DNA from: Thermoclostridium stercorarium subsp. stercorarium DSM 8532
Lineage (GTDB): Bacteria > Bacillota > Clostridia > DSM-8532
DNA: 64,000 bases
Reading direction: 5' to 3'
NCBI RefSeq assembly: GCF_000331995.1
Contig: NC_020134.1
Span: 1,401,465-1,465,464, forward strand
Positions within the stretch are counted from its first letter, which is position 1; every line of letters starts with the position of its first letter. The position numbers and the translations under genes are program-made. A model generated the notes under the pieces. That model was not told the DNA's origin, searched no databases, and saw only the letters and a program-made list of their open reading frames with translations. Of this stretch, positions 17,811 through 27,373 are shown piece by piece.

Positions 17811-18641
17811 TTGATTAACAGGAAAATTAAAATCTGGGACGGAATATTGACAAAAAATGAACTGAACGGATTTGAACCCTGTATGGAAACATATATTCTT
17901 TCAGGTGAAAAAAAGAGGGGCGCTGTTTTAATATGTCCCGGCGGCGGATATACCCATACTTCACCAAGGGAAGCAGAGCCGATTGCAATGCGGTTTACAG
18001 CCAAAGGATACCACGCTTTCATTCTTTATTACAGTGTGGCTCCGAACCGTCACCCTCAGCCGCTTTTGGATGTTTCCAGAGCGATGTGTATTATAAGGGA
18101 AAATGCCGATGAATGGAATGTAGACAGAAATAAAATCGCCGTATGCGGATTTTCGGCCGGCGGACACCTGGCTGCGAGTCTTGGCGTACATTACGACAAA
18201 CCGTACCTAAAAAGGGAAGGGATTGTTTTGGGGGAAAACAGACCCAATGCACTGATTCTCGGTTATCCGGTAATAACGATGAAGGAATTCGCCCATAAAG
18301 GCTCAAGGGACAATTTGCTGGGTGAAAATCCTGATGATGCTTTAATAAATGAAATGTCGCTTGAAAACCACGTATCGGAAAAAACACCTCCGGCGTTTAT
18401 ATGGCATACCGTTGAAGACAGGTCAGTCCCGGTGGAAAACAGCCTGCTTTTTGCAATGGCGTTACATAAAAATAAAATCCCTTTTGAACTTCATATTTAT
18501 CCATACGGGCCGCATGGGCTGTCACTGGCAAATAAGGAGACCGATAACGGAAATATGGGTGAATACCCGCATGTGTCGGGATGGATTGATTTGTGCATTG
18601 AGTGGCTTGACGGTATTTTTTCACAAAACGAAAAATTTTAA
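17811..18641 (+). CDS. Alpha/beta hydrolase, acetyl-esterase (BD-FAE/AXE) type
   Basis: Probable cytosolic carboxylesterase, possibly deacetylating xylan- or carbohydrate-derived esters. The 276-aa product has the oxyanion region CPGGGYTHTSPREAEP, the nucleophile elbow GFSAGGHLAAS, an Asp in TVEDRSVPVENS and a His in YPYGPHGLSLA. No signal peptide. The start is TTG after GAGGGGG. The family match is by motif; the substrate is inferred from relatives in plant-polymer degraders. Confidence 0.82.
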   Translation: MINRKIKIWDGILTKNELNGFEPCMETYILSGEKKRGAVLICPGGGYTHTSPREAEPIAMRFTAKGYHAFILYYSVAPNRHPQPLLDVSRAMCIIRENADEWNVDRNKIAVCGFSAGGHLAASLGVHYDKPYLKREGIVLGENRPNALILGYPVITMKEFAHKGSRDNLLGENPDDALINEMSLENHVSEKTPPAFIWHTVEDRSVPVENSLLFAMALHKNKIPFELHIYPYGPHGLSLANKETDNGNMGEYPHVSGWIDLCIEWLDGIFSQNEKF

Positions 18642-18729
18642 TTAAATTCTAATGAACGGCTAACGGCTTTTTCATAATACCGTTATACAATGTTATCCAT
18701 AGAAATTGACCTTACGGAGGGTTGGAAAT

Positions 18730-19257
18730 ATGGATAACAGAAAAAACGGGAAATTCGGACTTGGAGTTACGCTGATATGTATAGGGATTTTACTTACTCT
18801 CAGTACTTTCGGTGTAATTCCAAGTATAGGTGAGCTTTTGGCAAAATTCTGGCCGCTGATATTCATATTTGTATCAGTGCTCTTCCATGCCGGTTATTAT
18901 TCCGACAGGAAAAACGTGGGGCTTTTGGTTCCAGGAGGTATTTTTCTAACACTGGGTATTGTTTTTCAAACATCTGAACTGTGGGATATTTACAACGTAA
19001 TGTGGCCTGGAGTTTTTCTTGCGCCTGCGGTAGGACTTTTTGAACTGTATTATTTCGGAAACAGAGAAAAAGGACTGTTGATCCCGGTCGGTATTCTGAC
19101 ATGTTTTTCATTGTTTTTATTCACTTTTACAATAAGGAATTTAAGAGGTTTTTCGAAATTTATTCTGCCAATTGGTTTAATTATCGCCGGGGTGATAATA
19201 CTAATTAACGACAGGAAAAACGGTCATGAATCCAATCAGAACTATGGCGATTTTTGA
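18730..19257 (+). CDS. Multi-pass membrane protein (LiaI/LiaF-like, DUF5668-like)
   Basis: A 175-aa protein with about five or six hydrophobic stretches and few charged residues between them. The start GLGVTLICIGILLTLSTFGV, WPLIFIFVSV and WPGVFLAP repeats resemble the membrane halves of LiaF-type envelope-stress proteins. There is no cytosolic or extracytosolic domain. GGAGGG (18716-18721) sets the ATG at 18730. Function unknown; it may sense or tune the envelope. Confidence 0.7.
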   Translation: MDNRKNGKFGLGVTLICIGILLTLSTFGVIPSIGELLAKFWPLIFIFVSVLFHAGYYSDRKNVGLLVPGGIFLTLGIVFQTSELWDIYNVMWPGVFLAPAVGLFELYYFGNREKGLLIPVGILTCFSLFLFTFTIRNLRGFSKFILPIGLIIAGVIILINDRKNGHESNQNYGDF

Positions 19258-19348
19258 TTTTTAATAATTGACCGCAATGAAAAACTTGGCTAATATATAA
19301 TACATGCAAGTTATTTCTGCAACGAAGTTTTTGGCAAAGGAGTATTAA

Positions 19349-20482
<1,134 letters not shown>

Positions 20483-20568
20483 TTTGGAGGGATGCCTCAT
20501 TTTCAGAGGATTCCTGGTTAAAGGTATGGTTCATGTCAGAGCGCGGAAGGGCTGAAAGCAATAAATGG

Positions 20569-20597
20569 TTGAATTGGTGAGACTAATTGTGTATAAT
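20569..20597 (+). promoter_or_regulatory. Promoter of yajC
   Basis: TTGAAT (20569-20574) and TATAAT (20592-20597) are separated by 17 bp, with TG two bases before the -10 box (extended -10). It lies 84 bp upstream of the yajC start. Confidence 0.6.
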
Positions 20598-20680
20598 GTT
20601 TCTGTATTTACGGGACTGAGCTTTGTATGCCTTTTTTACAAAAGCATGCATATTTTTATATTATTGAAAGGAGAAATAAC

Positions 20681-21031
20681 ATGAACTGGTTGTTAACAGC
20701 ATTTGCCGAGAGTGCTGCAAACACTGCCGCAGAAGAAGTACCTGAAGTAAGCAGTTTTTATCTGTTTTTAATCCAATTCGGTCCGCTGATTTTGATGTTC
20801 GTGCTTATGTATTTTATCCTTATCAGGCCTCAGCGCAAAAAGGAAAAGGAAACCCGCGAAATGATCAATAACGCCATCGTCGGCGACAGAGTTATCACCA
20901 TCGGAGGTATTACAGGTAAAATTATAAACATCAAGGATGATGAATTTACCATTGAAAGCGGAAACGAAAGGACCAAAATAACAATAAAGAAATGGGCTGT
21001 TAAAGAAGTAATAAAACCAATCTCTGAATAA
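20681..21031 (+). CDS. yajC: Preprotein translocase subunit YajC
   Basis: Small membrane partner of SecDF in protein export. The start at 20681 follows AAAGGAG and gives 116 aa; the frame open from 20627 adds unrelated residues. One membrane helix (about 25-47) ends with IRPQRKKEKE, then the typical cytosolic GDRVITIGGITGKI barrel. SecD and SecF are not next to it, and a terminator follows. Confidence 0.92.
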   Translation: MNWLLTAFAESAANTAAEEVPEVSSFYLFLIQFGPLILMFVLMYFILIRPQRKKEKETREMINNAIVGDRVITIGGITGKIINIKDDEFTIESGNERTKITIKKWAVKEVIKPISE

Positions 21032-21035
21032 TGGC

Positions 21036-21069
21036 AACCCCGGCCGCTCGACAAGGTCGGGGTTTTATT
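21036..21069 (+). terminator. Rho-independent terminator between yajC and rimM
   Basis: AACCCCGGCC (21036-21045) and GGTCGGGGTT (21055-21064) form a 10-bp stem with one G-U pair and a 9-nt loop, followed by TTA then TT. It probably separates yajC from rimM, whose ribosome site starts 8 nt downstream. Confidence 0.75.
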
Positions 21070-21086
21070 GACGGAGGGAGAATAAA

Positions 21087-21596
21087 TTGGTTGAATATCT
21101 TACCGTTGGAAAAGTGGCAAATACTCATGGTGTGCATGGTGAGCTGAAAGTTATACCCACAACTTCGGATATTAGCCGTTTTGATTATCTGAAAATAGTC
21201 TGGGTTGAAAAGAACGGCAAACTGACCGAATATTTCGTTGACAGTGTGCGGTATCACAAAAATTTCGTGCTGATTAGGCTCCATGGTATTGACACAATGG
21301 ATAAGGCCGCCGAATTGAAAAACTGTGAGCTTAAGGTCAACAGGAAAAATGCCCGTCCTCTTGATGAAAATGAATTTTTCATAGCCGACCTTCTGGAATG
21401 CGAGGTTTATGAGGGAGACGAGTATCTCGGTAAAATAACCGATGTATTGCAGACGGGAAGCAATGACGTATATGTGGTCAATGGCGGTAAATACGGAGAG
21501 ATACTGATACCCGCTCTGCTGAATGTCGTTCTGAAAGTGGATATTGAAAACAAAAGAGTTCAGGTGGTCCTTCCGGAAGGATTGATAGAACGATGA
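21087..21596 (+). CDS. rimM: Ribosome maturation factor RimM
   Basis: Assists 30S subunit head assembly by binding S19. The 169-aa product has the N-terminal RimM barrel ([18 protein letters not shown]) and the C-terminal PRC-barrel (LLECEVY...LIPALLNVV). The TTG start is 6 nt after GGAGGGAG (21073-21080). Overlaps trmD by 4 nt. rpsP and rplS, the usual flanking genes, are absent. Confidence 0.94.
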   Translation: MVEYLTVGKVANTHGVHGELKVIPTTSDISRFDYLKIVWVEKNGKLTEYFVDSVRYHKNFVLIRLHGIDTMDKAAELKNCELKVNRKNARPLDENEFFIADLLECEVYEGDEYLGKITDVLQTGSNDVYVVNGGKYGEILIPALLNVVLKVDIENKRVQVVLPEGLIER

Positions 21597-22306
21597 TTTT
21601 TGATGTTTTGACTCTTTTTCCCGAAAGCGTTGATGCTTTTTTATCCGAAAGCATCATAGGCAGGGCACGGGAAAAAGGCATTATAACAATAAGAACTCAT
21701 AATATAAGGGATTTTTCAAAGGATAAGCATAAAAAAACGGATGACTATCCGTACGGCGGCGGCACGGGAATGGTTATGACACCGCAGCCCATTTATGATG
21801 CATGGCTGAATGTGGTCAAAGATCTTCCTTATAAGCCGCTTACCATATATATGAGCCCGCAGGGGAGAATTTTAACCCAGGATATTGCGAAAAAACTTTC
21901 CCGGGAAAAACATATTGTAATCCTTTGCGGTCATTATGAAGGTGTGGACGAACGCGTTATTGAAGAGATCGTGGACGAAGAGATATCCATAGGTGATTAC
22001 GTCCTTACAGGCGGCGAGCTTCCGGCAATGGTGCTTATTGACTGCGTAAGCCGTCTTGTTGAAGGAGTTCTGCCACCGGGTGCGACGTCAGACGAATCCC
22101 ATACCGACGGGCTTTTGGAATACCCACAGTATACTCGCCCGCCGGTGTTCCTGTCAAGAAAAGTACCTGACGTCTTATTGTCAGGACATCATGCCAATAT
22201 TCAGAAATGGCGTTTTGAGCAGAAACTGGAGAGGACTAAACGGAAAAGGCCCGACTTATACGAAAAGTATATGAAGAAAATTACAGAAGGAAAAACTGAA
22301 ATTTAG
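21593..22306 (+). CDS. trmD: tRNA (guanine(37)-N1)-methyltransferase
   Basis: SPOUT methylase that makes m1G37 and guards the reading frame. The 237-aa product starts with [14 protein letters not shown], carries the knot motifs [21 protein letters not shown] and [15 protein letters not shown], and ends in the basic C-terminal domain with RPDLYEKY. It starts inside the rimM 3' end (ATGA overlap). Confidence 0.96.
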   Translation: MIFDVLTLFPESVDAFLSESIIGRAREKGIITIRTHNIRDFSKDKHKKTDDYPYGGGTGMVMTPQPIYDAWLNVVKDLPYKPLTIYMSPQGRILTQDIAKKLSREKHIVILCGHYEGVDERVIEEIVDEEISIGDYVLTGGELPAMVLIDCVSRLVEGVLPPGATSDESHTDGLLEYPQYTRPPVFLSRKVPDVLLSGHHANIQKWRFEQKLERTKRKRPDLYEKYMKKITEGKTEI

Positions 22307-22368
22307 CAAAATTGATCATTTGCTGTGCGCTTTTTTTGCAAATACCGGTAAAAAGAAAGGTGGTTTAA

Positions 22369-23673
22369 TTGCCGAGGGATAAAAAGAGAGAACCGCTGGC
22401 CTACAGAATGATGCCAAGGACCCTTGACGAATTTGTCGGCCAGGAGCATATCGTAGGAAAAGGCAAACTGCTGTACAGAATGATACAGGCAGATCAGATA
22501 TCTTCCATTATCCTTTTCGGACCTCCGGGCACAGGAAAAACATCTCTGGCGAGAGTCATAGCCAACAGCACAAAATCGGTTTTCAGGCAGCTTAATGCCG
22601 TAACTGCCGGGGTAAAGGATATAAAAGATATTATAGAAGAGACCTCAAACGAGTTTTTAAACCCGTCAGGACGGTGCGTTCTTTTTATAGACGAAATTCA
22701 CAGGTTCAACAAGGCCCAGCAGGACGCTCTTCTGCCTTACGTTGAAAACGGCCGTATTGTTCTCATAGGGGCGACAACCGAAAATCCGTTTTTTGAAGTA
22801 AACAAGGCGCTTATTTCAAGATCTACGGTATTTATGCTTAAACCCTTAACCGAAGAAAACATTATAACCATATTAAGGCGTGCTATCAGCGATCCCGAAC
22901 GGGGCTACGGAAATCTCAAAATTGACATATCTGATGAAGCGCTGCGCCTGCTTGCCGCGTTATCCGAAGGAGACGCAAGGATAGCGCTGAATGCCCTGGA
23001 ACTTGCGGTTCTTACTTCCGAACCCGACAATCGCGGAGTATATGTGATAGACAAAAACGTAGTTGAAGACTGCGTTCAGAAAAAGGCAATACGTTTCGAT
23101 AAATCGTCCGAAGCCCATTACGATAACATAAGCGCGTTTATTAAATCAATGCGGGGAAGCGATCCCGATGCGGCGCTGTTTTACCTCGGCCGGGCCCTTT
23201 ATGCCGGTGAAACACCGGAATATCTTATAAGAAGGATAATCATATGTGCCGCCGAGGACGTGGGAATGGCAAATCCCAGTGCGCTTACCGTTGCAGTGGC
23301 AGCAGCGCAGGCAATAGAGCGCATAGGTATGCCCGAAGCAAGGATTATACTTGCAATGGCCGCTGTGATGGTTGCCACGAGCCCGAAATCCAATTCATGT
23401 TATAAAGGAATAGAAAAAGTTCTTTCCGATGTAGCAACGAAGTATACGGGTGAAGTTCCAATGCACCTCAGGAATGCGCCTGTTGAAGGCATGGCCGAAC
23501 TGGGATATGGAAAAGGTTATTTATATGCCCATGATTTTCCCGGAAATATCGTTGACCAGGAATATCTGCCCGAAGAGATGCGCGGTACCGTTTACTATGA
23601 GCCCACCAGAAACGGCTATGAGGCAAAAATTCACGACTGGCTTTTAACCCGAAGGGAAAACAAAAAGAAATAA
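22369..23673 (+). CDS. rarA: Replication-associated recombination protein A (AAA+ ATPase)
   Basis: MgsA/WRNIP1 family ATPase acting at stalled forks. In 434 aa it shows LDEFVGQEHIVGKG, Walker A GPPGTGKTS, Walker B LFIDEIHRFN, sensor 1 GATTENP, EGDARIALN and the C-terminal tetramerisation domain with AAEDVGMANP. The start is TTG at 22369, 6 nt after an AAAGGTGG site. It lies 62 bp after trmD. Confidence 0.94.
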   Translation: MPRDKKREPLAYRMMPRTLDEFVGQEHIVGKGKLLYRMIQADQISSIILFGPPGTGKTSLARVIANSTKSVFRQLNAVTAGVKDIKDIIEETSNEFLNPSGRCVLFIDEIHRFNKAQQDALLPYVENGRIVLIGATTENPFFEVNKALISRSTVFMLKPLTEENIITILRRAISDPERGYGNLKIDISDEALRLLAALSEGDARIALNALELAVLTSEPDNRGVYVIDKNVVEDCVQKKAIRFDKSSEAHYDNISAFIKSMRGSDPDAALFYLGRALYAGETPEYLIRRIIICAAEDVGMANPSALTVAVAAAQAIERIGMPEARIILAMAAVMVATSPKSNSCYKGIEKVLSDVATKYTGEVPMHLRNAPVEGMAELGYGKGYLYAHDFPGNIVDQEYLPEEMRGTVYYEPTRNGYEAKIHDWLLTRRENKKK

Positions 23674-23710
23674 TTTTTACCTTTAGAAATAATGGTGGAG
23701 TGGATGAGCG

Positions 23711-23941
23711 TTGAGAAAAAGAATCCTTGCATGGATAGCGCTTGTAATATTTATTTTGATAATGGTTAACATGATGTTTATACATTACAGGGTTACGGAA
23801 TCCATTACGGTTTTTTTGCTTTATGTGCTGTTCTTTTTTTATTACGATAAAAGGCAAAGGAACGGTGAGTTTTATACATCCGGCAGTCCTGAAAACAACG
23901 GCGATCCCGATGACAAAAGCGAATCGGATACCTTGGAATAA
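23711..23941 (+). CDS. Small hypothetical membrane protein (76 aa)
   Basis: Two adjacent hydrophobic segments (about 5-22 and 28-45) with a basic first loop, then a highly acidic, disordered tail of 25 residues. The start is TTG with a GGAGTGGATG-type upstream site. It follows rarA by 37 bp and is closed by the terminator at 23970. No family recognised. Confidence 0.55.
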   Translation: MRKRILAWIALVIFILIMVNMMFIHYRVTESITVFLLYVLFFFYYDKRQRNGEFYTSGSPENNGDPDDKSESDTLE

Positions 23942-23969
23942 CCTAATAAAGTGAAATCACGTAAATAAA

Positions 23970-23995
23970 AAAGCCTCAGAAGGCTTTATTTTTTT
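23970..23995 (+). terminator. Rho-independent terminator before spoIVA
   Basis: AAAGCCT (23970-23976), a 4-nt loop, AGGCTTT (23981-23987) and an A plus seven T. A compact, clear terminator of the rarA/small-protein unit. Confidence 0.88.
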
Positions 23996-24084
23996 GTAAT
24001 AAATAGTGGACTTGTTCAATATATTATAAAAGAAAGGACCGGGTGACCCGTTATAACAATTCTTTCTTAAGAGGGGGATACGCC

Positions 24085-25566
24085 GTGGAAAGAGATTACA
24101 GGATTTATGAAGATATAGCCGAAAGGACGAACGGAGACATTTATATCGGTGTAGTCGGGCCGGTAAGGACCGGTAAATCCACTTTTATCAAAAGATTTAT
24201 GGAGGGGTTGGTAATTCCGAACATACAAAATCCTTATGAAAGGGAGCGGGCTATTGACGAAACGCCACAAAGCGGTTCGGGACGCACGATAATGACGACA
24301 GAACCCAAATTCGTTCCTAATGAAGCGGTAAAAATCGTAATGGACGACAACGCCACAATGAATGTAAGGCTGGTTGACTGCGTCGGATATCTGGTAAAGA
24401 GTGCGATAGGGTATATGGAAGGTGAAATGCCGAGAATGGTCCATACACCATGGTTTGACGAACCAGTACCCTTTGAGGAAGCCGCCGAAACTGGCACCAG
24501 GAAAGTAATCCGCGAACATTCAACAATTGCGGTTGCCATTACCAGTGACGGATCGTTTACAAATGTACCCCGGGAAGAATATGAAGAAGCTGAAGAAAAG
24601 GTTATAGCAGAACTGGAAAACAGCAAAAAGCCGTATATAATTATCCTGAACTCGGCTTTCCCCGAACAGCCTGAAACAAGGCAACTTGCTGAAAGACTCT
24701 CCCAGAAATACAACAAGCCTGTTCTGCCGATGGACTGCCTGAATATGACCATAAGGGATATTCATGATACAATGCGGACAATCCTTTACGAGTTCCCTGT
24801 CAGGGAAGTAGCAGTGGATGTTCCGCGCTGGGTTACAAGGCTTGATCCGCAGCACTGGCTCAGAAACGATATTATAAATGCCCTGCGCGAGGTTTTGGAT
24901 GACAATGCTACAATAAGGCAAATTAATAACAATGTAAACAACCTTAATAATTACGAGTTTGTCAAGAACGGAAGGATAACCGAAATGCAGCTGGGCAGCG
25001 GGCGTATAAACATAGAAATAAATATGGCCGACGGTCTGTTTTATCAGATTCTCAATGCCGAGACCGGGCTTAATATACAGGGCGAGCATGAGCTGTTCAG
25101 TGTTCTGAAAGAACTTGCGGCGATAAGGAAGGAGTATAAGAAAGTTGAATACGCGTTGCATGAGGTAAGAACCAAAGGTTACGGCGTAGTTGCGCCGCAA
25201 CTTGATGAATTGACCCTCGAGCCGCCTGAAATAATCCGCCAGGGCAGTAGGTTCGGAGTAAAACTCAGGGCGAGTGCGCCGTCAATACATATGATACGCG
25301 CGGACATTGAGACCGAAATAGCACCTTTGGTGGGTTCTGAAAAACAATCCGAAGAGCTTGTAAACTATCTGCTGAAGGAGTTTGAAGGGCAGCCTGAAAA
25401 ACTTTGGGATTCCAATATATTCGGCAAATCACTGTATGAACTTATAACCGAAGGTTTGCAGAATAAACTTTACAAAATGCCTGAAGATGCCCAGATGAAA
25501 CTTCAGGAGACGCTGCAGAGAATAATCAACGAAGGAAGCGGAGGACTTATCTGCATTATCCTGTAG
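24085..25566 (+). CDS. spoIVA: Stage IV sporulation protein A (spore coat scaffold ATPase)
   Basis: Forms the ATP-dependent basement layer of the spore coat around the forespore. The product is 493 aa against 492 in B. subtilis. A Walker A-like GPVRTGKST (about 27-35), a VDCVGY switch region, the long middle domain and the conserved GGLICIIL C-terminus are present. I chose GTG 24085, 7 nt after GAGGGGG (24071-24077), over the longer frame from 24043. A sigma-E promoter could not be assigned with confidence. Its presence shows the organism can sporulate. Confidence 0.96.
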   Translation: MERDYRIYEDIAERTNGDIYIGVVGPVRTGKSTFIKRFMEGLVIPNIQNPYERERAIDETPQSGSGRTIMTTEPKFVPNEAVKIVMDDNATMNVRLVDCVGYLVKSAIGYMEGEMPRMVHTPWFDEPVPFEEAAETGTRKVIREHSTIAVAITSDGSFTNVPREEYEEAEEKVIAELENSKKPYIIILNSAFPEQPETRQLAERLSQKYNKPVLPMDCLNMTIRDIHDTMRTILYEFPVREVAVDVPRWVTRLDPQHWLRNDIINALREVLDDNATIRQINNNVNNLNNYEFVKNGRITEMQLGSGRINIEINMADGLFYQILNAETGLNIQGEHELFSVLKELAAIRKEYKKVEYALHEVRTKGYGVVAPQLDELTLEPPEIIRQGSRFGVKLRASAPSIHMIRADIETEIAPLVGSEKQSEELVNYLLKEFEGQPEKLWDSNIFGKSLYELITEGLQNKLYKMPEDAQMKLQETLQRIINEGSGGLICIIL

Positions 25567-25615
25567 AAGACGTCGTAAATTAATCCTGAACTGAAATTAA
25601 TATAAGAAAATTTTT

Positions 25616-25640
25616 CCCGGATTTCTTATCCGGGTTTTTT
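25616..25640 (+). terminator. Rho-independent terminator after spoIVA
   Basis: CCCGGAT (25616-25622), a 5-nt loop, ATCCGGG and six T. A clear single-gene terminator. Confidence 0.9.
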
Positions 25641-25787
25641 CATAATAGTTTAACGGTATTGCCAGATGAGTGATTAAAGATTCATTGCGGATGTCCTCTG
25701 TTTTTCTGGTATTTATGCTGTATGGGTGGTATAATATGAGTGATTTAAATTTTACCAATATTTTTGACCGGAAAGGAGTATTTTGCA

Positions 25788-27224
25788 GTGGAAGAAGTAA
25801 AGGAAAAAAGCAAGGGACAGAAACTGATGGATGAAATTGGCTATAAAACCTCAAATGCGTGGGAAAAAATCGGGGACAAAGAGAAAATATTCAGCTACTG
25901 TGAAGGTTACAAGAACTTTCTGAACATTGGAAAGACAGAACGGGAATGTGCAAAGGAAGTTATTAAGCAGGCTGAAAAATTGGGGTATAAAAATCTGGAC
26001 AGGATTATTAAAGAAAAGCAAACTTTAAAGAGCGGAGACAAGGTTTACAGAAATATCCGAAATAAAGCGGTAATTTTGGCCGTAATAGGGAAAAAGCCTC
26101 TGGAAGACGGAACGAGAATGATTGGTGCCCATATAGATGCGCCCAGGATTGATATAAAACAGAATCCTCTGTATGAGAATACGGATATGGCTTTCTTCAA
26201 AACCCATTATTACGGCGGAATTAAGAAATACCAGTGGCTTGCCATCCCGCTGGCGCTGCATGGTGTAATAATAAAAAAGAACGGTGAGGCTGTGGAAGTT
26301 GCCATTGGCGAGGATGAAAACGATCCCGTGCTTACTATAACCGATTTGCTTCCGCATCTTGCAAAAGACCAGATGGAGAAAAAACTCAGCGAAGCTATCA
26401 GCGCCGAAGCAATGAATGCCCTTGTGGGCTCAATGCCGTATGACGACAAGGAGGTTAAGGACAAGGTTAAACTTAATATTCTTAACCTGCTTCATGAAAA
26501 GTACGGTATAACCGAAGAAGACTTCCTCACGTCAGAGCTTGAGCTTGTACCTGCGTTTAAGGCAAAGGACGTAGGTCTGGACAGGAGCATGATCGGTGCT
26601 TACGGACAGGATGACAGGGTTTGCGCGTATACTTCCGTAACCGCTCTTTTTGACGTAAATGATCCTGAGTTTACGGCCGTATGCATTCTGACCGACAAGG
26701 AAGAGATTGGAAGTGTCGGCAATACCGGCGCTGAGTCGAAAATTCTTGAAGATTTTATCGCAGATCTGTGTTATTTGACCACAGATAACTATTCGGATAT
26801 TATTTTAAGGCGTTGCCTAAACAATTCAGTTATGCTGTCGGCTGACGTAAATGCCGCAGTGGATCCGAATTTTGAAGGAACCCATGACAAATTTAATGCC
26901 GCTTACCTGGGCAAAGGGCTTGCAATCCTTAAATTCAGCGGCTCGCGCGGAAAAGCCGGGGCGTCGGATGCTCACGCAGAGTTGCTGGCAAAGATTAGAA
27001 AAGTGTTTAATGAAAACGGTGTTGTATGGCACACCAGTGAGCTTGGCGCAGTTGACAAAGGCGGCGGCGGTACAATAGCAATGTATATCGCAAGTCTCGG
27101 CGTGGACGTGGTCGACTGCGGGGTGCCCGTATTAAGCATGCACGCTCCGTTTGAAGTGACGAGCAAGGCGGATGTGTACGCCGCGTATTTGGGATATAAA
27201 GCTTTTTATGAAAAATTGGACTGA
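25788..27224 (+). CDS. M18 family aminopeptidase
   Basis: Zinc exopeptidase of the aspartyl aminopeptidase family, likely in cytosolic peptide turnover. Metal ligands and catalytic residues appear as GAHIDAPRID, TDKEEIGSVGNTGAES, LSADVNAAVDP and SMHAPFE near the C-terminus. GTG 25788 lies 9 nt after GAAAGGAG (25771-25778) and gives 478 aa. Single-gene unit closed by a terminator. Confidence 0.93.
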   Translation: MEEVKEKSKGQKLMDEIGYKTSNAWEKIGDKEKIFSYCEGYKNFLNIGKTERECAKEVIKQAEKLGYKNLDRIIKEKQTLKSGDKVYRNIRNKAVILAVIGKKPLEDGTRMIGAHIDAPRIDIKQNPLYENTDMAFFKTHYYGGIKKYQWLAIPLALHGVIIKKNGEAVEVAIGEDENDPVLTITDLLPHLAKDQMEKKLSEAISAEAMNALVGSMPYDDKEVKDKVKLNILNLLHEKYGITEEDFLTSELELVPAFKAKDVGLDRSMIGAYGQDDRVCAYTSVTALFDVNDPEFTAVCILTDKEEIGSVGNTGAESKILEDFIADLCYLTTDNYSDIILRRCLNNSVMLSADVNAAVDPNFEGTHDKFNAAYLGKGLAILKFSGSRGKAGASDAHAELLAKIRKVFNENGVVWHTSELGAVDKGGGGTIAMYIASLGVDVVDCGVPVLSMHAPFEVTSKADVYAAYLGYKAFYEKLD

Positions 27225-27247
27225 TGGGTATATCGCCACTCAGCCGG

Positions 27248-27276
27248 AGAACCCTTTGAGGGGTTCTTTTTTTTTA
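27248..27276 (+). terminator. Rho-independent terminator after the M18 aminopeptidase
   Basis: AGAACCC (27248-27254) pairs with GGGTTCT through a short loop, followed by about nine T. Confidence 0.9.
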
Positions 27277-27373
27277 TTGCCAGTTGTCTCCATAAAGTGT
27301 ATTATATTTGTTAGATAATAAATTTATTGAGTTTTGTTAAATGCCGGAAAAATGTAAAAAAGCGGAGGCCGGA

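Noticed and set aside
20483-20568. Nine-codon frame with a good ribosome site after tgt
   Set aside because: Too short and not followed by an attenuator or a gene it could control.
24000-24070. Sigma-E promoter of spoIVA
   Set aside because: Expected from biology, but no pair of boxes matches the consensus well enough.
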